A stretch of DNA of 18,156 bases, from positions 1-18,156 of the forward strand of contig JAUJME010000013.1 in assembly GCA_030447005.1 (NCBI GenBank), read 5' to 3'. This DNA is from Solirubrobacteraceae bacterium (GTDB taxonomy: Bacteria > Actinomycetota > Thermoleophilia > Solirubrobacterales > Solirubrobacteraceae). The notes under the pieces were generated by a model. The model made no database searches. It saw only the letters and a program-made list of their open reading frames with translations, and was not told the origin of the DNA. The translations under genes and the position numbers were made by a program. Shown here piece after piece: positions 15,041 to 18,156 of the stretch. Each line of letters starts with the position of its first letter. The stretch's first letter is position 1.

Positions 15041-15172
15041 CCAACGTCCTCTCAGGCCGGTCCTTGTGCGGCGCACACCGTACGCGACGGAGCGCCGGGC
15101 GCGTGCAAGACCCCATCCGGTGCGGCGGCGAAGGTGGCGGTCGAGCGCCGCCCGCCGACCCCATGGCCGAGG
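15041..15172 (-). promoter_or_regulatory. Promoter region of the copper protein-amidohydrolase-M20-ammonia-lyase operon
   Basis: A 132-bp gene-free gap. On the - strand, GAGAGGA (15053-15047) is the ribosome site. TACGGT (15082-15077) is a plausible -10 that would give a leader of about 30 nt. TTGCAC (15108-15103) is -35-like, but the 20-bp spacing is long, so the promoter assignment is tentative. The same gap separates this operon from the upstream RhtA gene on the same strand. Confidence 0.4.
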
Positions 15173-16048
15173 TCAGTCGAGAGGAACCGTCGCCTCTCGA
15201 GCCGTGAGGGTCGCGCCGGCGCTGGCGGCCACCACGAGGCCGATGGCGACGCCCTCGAGCGCGCTGAGGGCCTGGGCGAGGAGCACGAAGCCGGCGAGCG
15301 CCGCGACGCCGGGCTCGAGGCTCATCAGCACCCCGAAGACGCGGGCCGGCATCCGCCGCAGCGCCTCGAGCTCGAGCGAGTAGGGGATCACGGACGACAG
15401 CAGGGCGACCGCCGCGGCGGCCGCGAGGAGCTCGGGCTCGAGCAGCGCCGCCCCGCCGTCGGGGATGCCGAACGGGACGACCGCGAGGGTCCCGACCACC
15501 ATCGCCAGCGCGAGCCCGCCGCCGCCCGCGAACGCCCGTCCGACGCGGGCGCTGAGCAGGATGTAGGCCGCCCAGAAGGCGCCGGCCAGCAGCGCGAAGA
15601 AGACCCCGAGCGGGTCGAGCCGCTCCGATCCGCCCGACAGCAGCAGGATCCCGGCGGCCGCCAGCACGACCCACACGAGGTCGAGCGCCCGGCGCGAGCC
15701 GGCGACCGCCACGCCGAGGGGCCCGACGAACTCGAAGGTGACCGCGATCCCGAGCGGGATGCGGTCGAGCGCCTCGTAGAAGGCGAGGTTCATGCCGCCG
15801 AGCGAGAGGCCGAAGAGCGCCGCCATGCCGAGCTGCCCGCGGCTCAGGCCGGCGACGCGCGGGCGCCACGCCACGAGCAGGACCACCGCGGCGATCCCGA
15901 GGCGCAGCAGCACGGTGCCGGCCGGGCCGAGCTCGTCGAACAGCGACTTGGCCACCGCGGCCCCGAACTGCACGGAGCAGACGCCGCCCAGGACGAGCCC
16001 GATCGGCGCGGCGCCGACGCCTGAGCGCTGAGGGGTCACGCGCGGCAT
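15173..16048 (-). CDS. EamA/RhtA-family exporter (ten-helix drug/metabolite transporter)
   Basis: A 291-residue integral membrane protein with about ten hydrophobic helices arranged as two EamA halves. RhtA-type signatures are visible: LAFYEALDRIPLGIAVTFEFVGPLGVA at 88-114 in the first half and SSVIPYSLELEALRRMPARVFGVLMSLEPGVAALAGF at 218-254 in the second. Family members export amino acids such as threonine and homoserine or related metabolites; the direction and substrate here are inferred. ATG 16048 was chosen; an in-frame GTG at 16054, two codons upstream, is almost equally possible. It is divergent from the small unknown gene at 16177 and sits upstream of the copper-protein operon on the same strand, so export of an operon product is conceivable but not shown. 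The last codons contain an inverted repeat. Confidence 0.9.
   Translation of the reverse strand: MPRVTPQRSGVGAAPIGLVLGGVCSVQFGAAVAKSLFDELGPAGTVLLRLGIAAVVLLVAWRPRVAGLSRGQLGMAALFGLSLGGMNLAFYEALDRIPLGIAVTFEFVGPLGVAVAGSRRALDLVWVVLAAAGILLLSGGSERLDPLGVFFALLAGAFWAAYILLSARVGRAFAGGGGLALAMVVGTLAVVPFGIPDGGAALLEPELLAAAAAVALLSSVIPYSLELEALRRMPARVFGVLMSLEPGVAALAGFVLLAQALSALEGVAIGLVVAASAGATLTAREATVPLD
15177..15200 (-). terminator. Inverted repeat at the 3' end of the RhtA gene, possible hairpin
   Basis: TCGAGAGG (15177-15184) and CCTCTCGA (15193-15200) are perfect 8-bp arms with an 8-nt loop, inside the last codons just before the stop at 15173. No T-run follows on the - strand, so a Rho-independent terminator is not established. 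It may form an RNA hairpin that limits read-through into the copper-protein operon. Confidence 0.35.
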
Positions 16049-16115
16049 GCTCACAGGCCGGCGGGGGTACCGGCGTCGTGGGTCGCTACAGGTGTCGTCC
16101 GATCAGGCCGATGTA

Positions 16116-16129
16116 GTGAGCAGGCTCAC
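16116..16129. promoter_or_regulatory. Palindrome GTGAGC-AG-GCTCAC in the divergent intergenic region
   Basis: Perfect 6-bp arms separated by two bases, lying between the divergent RhtA gene and the small unknown gene. The size suits a dimeric repressor or activator site. It sits 10 bp upstream of a second, longer inverted repeat. Confidence 0.45.
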
Positions 16130-16139
16130 ACACCCGGCC

Positions 16140-16164
16140 GTAGATACCACAGAGGGGTATCTAC
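16140..16164. promoter_or_regulatory. Nine-bp inverted repeat GTAGATACC-N7-GGTATCTAC overlapping a probable promoter
   Basis: The arms 16140-16148 and 16156-16164 are perfect complements around ACAGAGG and are strikingly AT-rich for this genome. The right arm abuts TACAAT (16162-16167), a good TANNNT -10, and the left arm would cover the -35 position, as an operator often does. A GGAGG ribosome site (16168-16172) precedes ATG 16177. A regulator binding here could control the small gene and perhaps the divergent exporter. Confidence 0.5.
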
Positions 16165-16176
16165 AATGGAGGCACG

Positions 16177-16455
16177 ATGACTTCTGAACGAGCACAGGCC
16201 TACGGTCGGGTCGTCAAGACCCTCGACGACATCGGCGCCGTCAAGCTGCTTCCCGAGGAGGAGCAGCGGATCCGCGACGCCGCCGACACCCTCCTCTTCT
16301 GCGAGTCCCCCGACGCCCCCGGGGCGCGCGAGGCGCTCGCCGACATCGAGGAGCTCGCCCGCCACCTGGCGGGGACGGATCGCTGGACCGACGAGCGCGC
16401 CCGCGCGCTCTCCGACGACGTGACCGCCTGCGGTCCCGTCGCGCAGCTCGCCTAG
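16177..16455 (+). CDS. Small helical protein of unknown function
   Basis: A 92-residue acidic protein that I do not recognise by family. It appears almost wholly alpha-helical: YGRVVKTLDDIGAVKLL, EEEQRIRDAADTLLFCES, AREALADIEELARHLAG and TDERARALSDDVTACG. Two cysteines (in LLFCES and TACGP) are well separated. No signal peptide, membrane segment or DNA-binding motif is evident. Coding is supported by GC-ending codons, a GGAGG site before the ATG, and a distinct promoter region. It sits behind two palindromes and is divergent from the RhtA-like exporter. I considered a CsoR-type regulator because of size and the operator-like repeat, but the Cys-His-Cys pattern is absent. It ends ten bases before the end of the convergent glycosyltransferase gene. 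Confidence 0.8.
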   Translation: MTSERAQAYGRVVKTLDDIGAVKLLPEEEQRIRDAADTLLFCESPDAPGAREALADIEELARHLAGTDRWTDERARALSDDVTACGPVAQLA

Positions 16456-16464
16456 CCGAGCCCC

Positions 16465-17670
16465 CTAGCCCGCGCGCGCCGGCGCGCGGCGCTCGAGCGC
16501 CGCGTACAGCGCCGCCGTCTGGCGCGCCACGTCGGCCCAGTCGAAGCGCAGGACGTGCTCGGAGGCCTCGGCCACCAGCCGGTCGCGCAGGGCATCGTCG
16601 AGCAGCACCCGCTCGATCATCCGCCCGAGCGAGCGCGGGTCGCGCGAGCGGAAGCGCAGCCCGACGTCGTGATTGGGGACCACCTCGCGCAGGCCCCCCG
16701 TGTCGGCGACGATGCACGGGCACCCGCTCGCCATCGCCTCGAGCGCGACGAGGCCGAACGGCTCGTAGATCGAGGGGACGACCGTGAGGTCGGCGATCCG
16801 GTAGAGCGAGTGCAGGACGTCGTCGCCGATCCAGCCCATGAAGGTGCCGCGGCCGGCGATCCCGAGCCGCTCGGCCTGGGCCTTGAGCTCGGCCTCGTGG
16901 GTGCCCGAGCCGGCCACCAGGAAGCGCACGCCGCCGACCTTGCGGATGATCCCGTTCGGCCCGCCGAGCGCGTCGAGCGCGAGCTGGAAGCCCTTCTCGT
17001 AGACGAGCCGGCCGACGAGCAGCACGAGCTTCTCGCCCGGCGCGGCGAACCGCGCGCGCAGCGCGTCGAGGTCGGCGACGGGCTGGAGGTCGAGGGGGTC
17101 GATGCCGTTGGGGATGACCGCGACGCGGTCCTCGGCGATCCCGAAGACGTCGGCGACGTGGCCGCGCATGTAGTGCGAGCAGACGATCACGCCGTCGGCG
17201 CGCCGGGCCATCCACGTCTCCACGCCGTGGATGTGGGCCTGCGGATGGGTGTCGACCCAGCCCTGGTGGCGGCCGTACTCCGTCGCGTGGATCGTGGTCA
17301 GGTACGGCACGCCGAAGCGCTCGGCCAGCCGCGCCGCCGCCGAGGCGACGAGCCAGTCGTGGCCGTGGATGACGTCGGGCGCCAGCCGCTCGACGAGCAC
17401 CTCGCCGGCCTCGCGCATGTCGACGTTCATCCGCTCCACCCAGGCCACGAAGCGATCGAGGTCCTGCGGCCACTTGGGCTCGCGGACCCGGTGGACCGTC
17501 ACCCCCGCGCGGTCCTCCTCGACCGGCAGCCGCGCGGTGCCGCGGGTGAGGACGTGGACCTCGACGCCCTCGGCGACCAGCCCCTCGGCGAGCTTGCGGA
17601 CGTGCCGCGCGAGCCCCCCTTCGACGATCGGCGGGTACTCCCAGCTGAGGATGAGCGCGCGCGTCGGCAT
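16465..17670 (-). CDS. GT4-family glycosyltransferase, glycogen synthase-like
   Basis: A 401-residue GT-B fold enzyme. The N-terminal acceptor domain has the synthase-like opening LSWEYPPIVEGGLARHV at 8-24 and HGHDWL at 102-107. The C-terminal donor domain has LLVGRLVYEKGF with R221 and K226 contacting nucleotide-sugar phosphates, then the E-x7-E motif EPFGLVALE (E303 and E311) and GGLREVV. WEYPP plus GGLA resembles actinobacterial and archaeal ADP/UDP-glucose alpha-glucan synthases, so alpha-1,4-glucan or a related polysaccharide is a fair guess; another sugar acceptor is possible. The start is ATG 17670. A TAGAGT hexamer (17687-17682) upstream could give a very short leader. It is divergent from the small gene at 17758 and convergent with the unknown gene at 16177. 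Confidence 0.92.
   Translation of the reverse strand: MPTRALILSWEYPPIVEGGLARHVRKLAEGLVAEGVEVHVLTRGTARLPVEEDRAGVTVHRVREPKWPQDLDRFVAWVERMNVDMREAGEVLVERLAPDVIHGHDWLVASAAARLAERFGVPYLTTIHATEYGRHQGWVDTHPQAHIHGVETWMARRADGVIVCSHYMRGHVADVFGIAEDRVAVIPNGIDPLDLQPVADLDALRARFAAPGEKLVLLVGRLVYEKGFQLALDALGGPNGIIRKVGGVRFLVAGSGTHEAELKAQAERLGIAGRGTFMGWIGDDVLHSLYRIADLTVVPSIYEPFGLVALEAMASGCPCIVADTGGLREVVPNHDVGLRFRSRDPRSLGRMIERVLLDDALRDRLVAEASEHVLRFDWADVARQTAALYAALERRAPARAG
16473..16504. terminator. Two adjacent GC-rich palindromes at the convergent gene ends
   Basis: A 16-bp palindrome (16473-16488) runs into a 20-bp one, CGCGGCGCTCGAGCGCCGCG (16485-16504), within the last codons of the glycosyltransferase gene and beyond the stop of the convergent small gene. 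They could fold as hairpins on transcripts from either side. No T-runs are present, and perfect palindromes are not rare at this GC content, so terminator function is weakly supported. Confidence 0.3.
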
Positions 17671-17757
17671 GGCGCGGCCCGACTCTACTCCGACGTTTCG
17701 CGAGCGGGCGGCTGGAAAGGGTACGAGGCGACCGCAAACCGATCCACAGGAGGCCAC
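17671..17757. promoter_or_regulatory. Divergent intergenic region of the glycosyltransferase and small unknown gene
   Basis: An 87-bp gap. On the - strand TAGAGT (17687-17682) is a -10 candidate 11 bases before ATG 17670. On the + strand TACGAG (17722-17727) is a poor -10 candidate, and AGGAGG (17748-17753) is a clear ribosome site for GTG 17758. No -35 element or palindrome was convincing. Confidence 0.4.
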
Positions 17758-18033
17758 GTGCCCAGCGTCCCGCAGCCCATGAACGACGACCTCATCCAGG
17801 TCCGCCACCTCAACCACTACCAGTTCAGCTGGGTCGCGGGCGAGGCCGGCGCGCCCGGCACGTTCACGCTGCAGCTCGTGCTCGACGAGGGCGCCTGGGA
17901 GGAGGTCCTCACCATCAACGTCGACGACGCCGACCCGCTCCAGGAGATGCTGGCGCGCGCCGAGACCGTCTTCTACGACATCGAGCGCCGCGTGCTCATG
18001 TTCGGCACGTCGAAGGTCGGCCACGCCGTCTGA
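17758..18033 (+). CDS. Small conserved-looking protein of unknown function
   Basis: A 91-residue protein not recognised by family. It reads as a beta-rich fold with one helix: LIQVRHLNHYQFSWVAG, then TFTLQLVLDEGAWEEVLTINVDD, a helix DPLQEMLARAETVFYDIERRVLMFG and a short tail. It has no signal peptide, membrane segment or cysteine. GTG 17758 is favoured because AGGAGG lies four bases upstream; ATG 17779, seven codons later, is the alternative. It is divergent from the glycosyltransferase and convergent with the gene fragment at 18062. Codons are strongly GC-ending, so coding is secure, but function is not. Confidence 0.82.
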   Translation: MPSVPQPMNDDLIQVRHLNHYQFSWVAGEAGAPGTFTLQLVLDEGAWEEVLTINVDDADPLQEMLARAETVFYDIERRVLMFGTSKVGHAV

Positions 18034-18061
18034 GGCGGCGGCGCGGCCTTCCAGCAGCGAT

Positions 18062-18156
18062 TCAGCGGCAGGTGCGGATCGTGCGGGTCTGCTCGAGCAG
18101 CACCCGCCGGCCGCCCGGCCGGACGATCCGCCGCGCGATCCGCAGCCGGACCGTCG
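18062..18156 (-). CDS. C-terminal fragment of an unknown protein, cut by window edge
   Basis: The last 30 codons of a gene entering from the right edge and ending at TGA 18064-18062. Every codon ends in G or C, which in this genome marks real coding sequence. The peptide is very basic with an alternating hydrophobic pattern (RLRIARRIVRPGGRRVLLEQ) that suggests beta strands, and it ends in TCR. The family cannot be named from this fragment. It is convergent with the small gene ending at 18033, with 28 bp between. Confidence 0.65.
   Translation of the reverse strand, partial: TVRLRIARRIVRPGGRRVLLEQTRTIRTCR

Noticed and set aside
13527..15869. Long open frame on the - strand upstream of the amidohydrolase, which would supply a canonical start
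   Set aside because: It runs out of frame through the copper-protein and RhtA genes with Arg/Pro-rich nonsense-like sequence. It would make an implausible fusion, so the amidohydrolase is taken to start at CTG 13526.
16177..16455. Small protein as a CsoR/FrmR metal regulator
   Set aside because: The size and the nearby operator-like repeat fit, but the conserved Cys, His-x3-Cys ligands and the basic first helix of that family are missing.
1..18156. tRNA, rRNA, CRISPR, insertion sequences, prophage genes
   Set aside because: No cloverleaf-like sequence, repeat-spacer array, transposase motif or terminal inverted repeats were seen on either strand while reading the window.

Overview
The window is very GC-rich with strongly GC-ending codons. 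It carries several TANNNT -10-like hexamers 6-7 nt before GTG/ATG starts, the pattern of leaderless transcription, and it is dense with metabolic genes. This suggests a high-GC actinomycete-type bacterium. Thermoleophilia (Solirubrobacter/Conexibacter-like) is my best guess, inferred from gene content and style and not proven. No rRNA, tRNA, CRISPR array, insertion sequence or phage gene was seen.

Layout. 1-1450 (-): acyl-CoA ligase cut by the window edge. 1518-2651 (+): HD-GYP phosphodiesterase. 2690-3040 (+): small GIY-YIG protein whose tail overlaps, antisense, a histidine phosphatase at 2927-3508 (-). 3572-6965 (+): two-gene flavoenzyme operon, a membrane-anchored GMC/long-chain-alcohol-oxidase-like protein followed by a sarcosine-oxidase-like FAD enzyme. 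6962-8623 (-): a second, complete acyl-CoA ligase, convergent with that operon. 8722-9870 (+): a BioD-like protein that has lost its catalytic motifs and is fused to a probable winged-helix region. 15040 down to 9867 (-): a tightly overlapping four-gene operon encoding, in transcription order, a secreted PHM/SURNod19-like copper protein with a C-terminal cupredoxin, a YtcJ-like amidohydrolase, an M20 peptidase, and a PLP enzyme of the diaminopropionate ammonia-lyase type. 15173-16048 (-): RhtA/EamA exporter. 16177-16455 (+): small unknown protein behind an unusual palindromic promoter region. 16465-17670 (-): GT4 glycogen-synthase-like glycosyltransferase. 17758-18033 (+): small unknown protein. 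18062-18156 (-): C-terminal fragment of an unknown protein.

How the genes may work together. The GMC oxidase, the MSOX-like oxidase and the neighbouring ligase could form an alcohol/amine oxidation and CoA-activation set (inference). The amidohydrolase, M20 and ammonia-lyase trio resembles the hyuA-ygeY-ygeX neighbourhood of enterobacteria and points to catabolism of an amide- or ureide-like nitrogen compound. Here it is translationally linked to a secreted copper protein. Two genes of this operon have no ATG, GTG or TTG at the expected start, and CTG is the best candidate in both.

The items most worth a second look are the non-canonical starts in the operon, the PHM-like/cupredoxin fusion, the BioD pseudoenzyme fusion, and the paired palindromes at 16116-16164.
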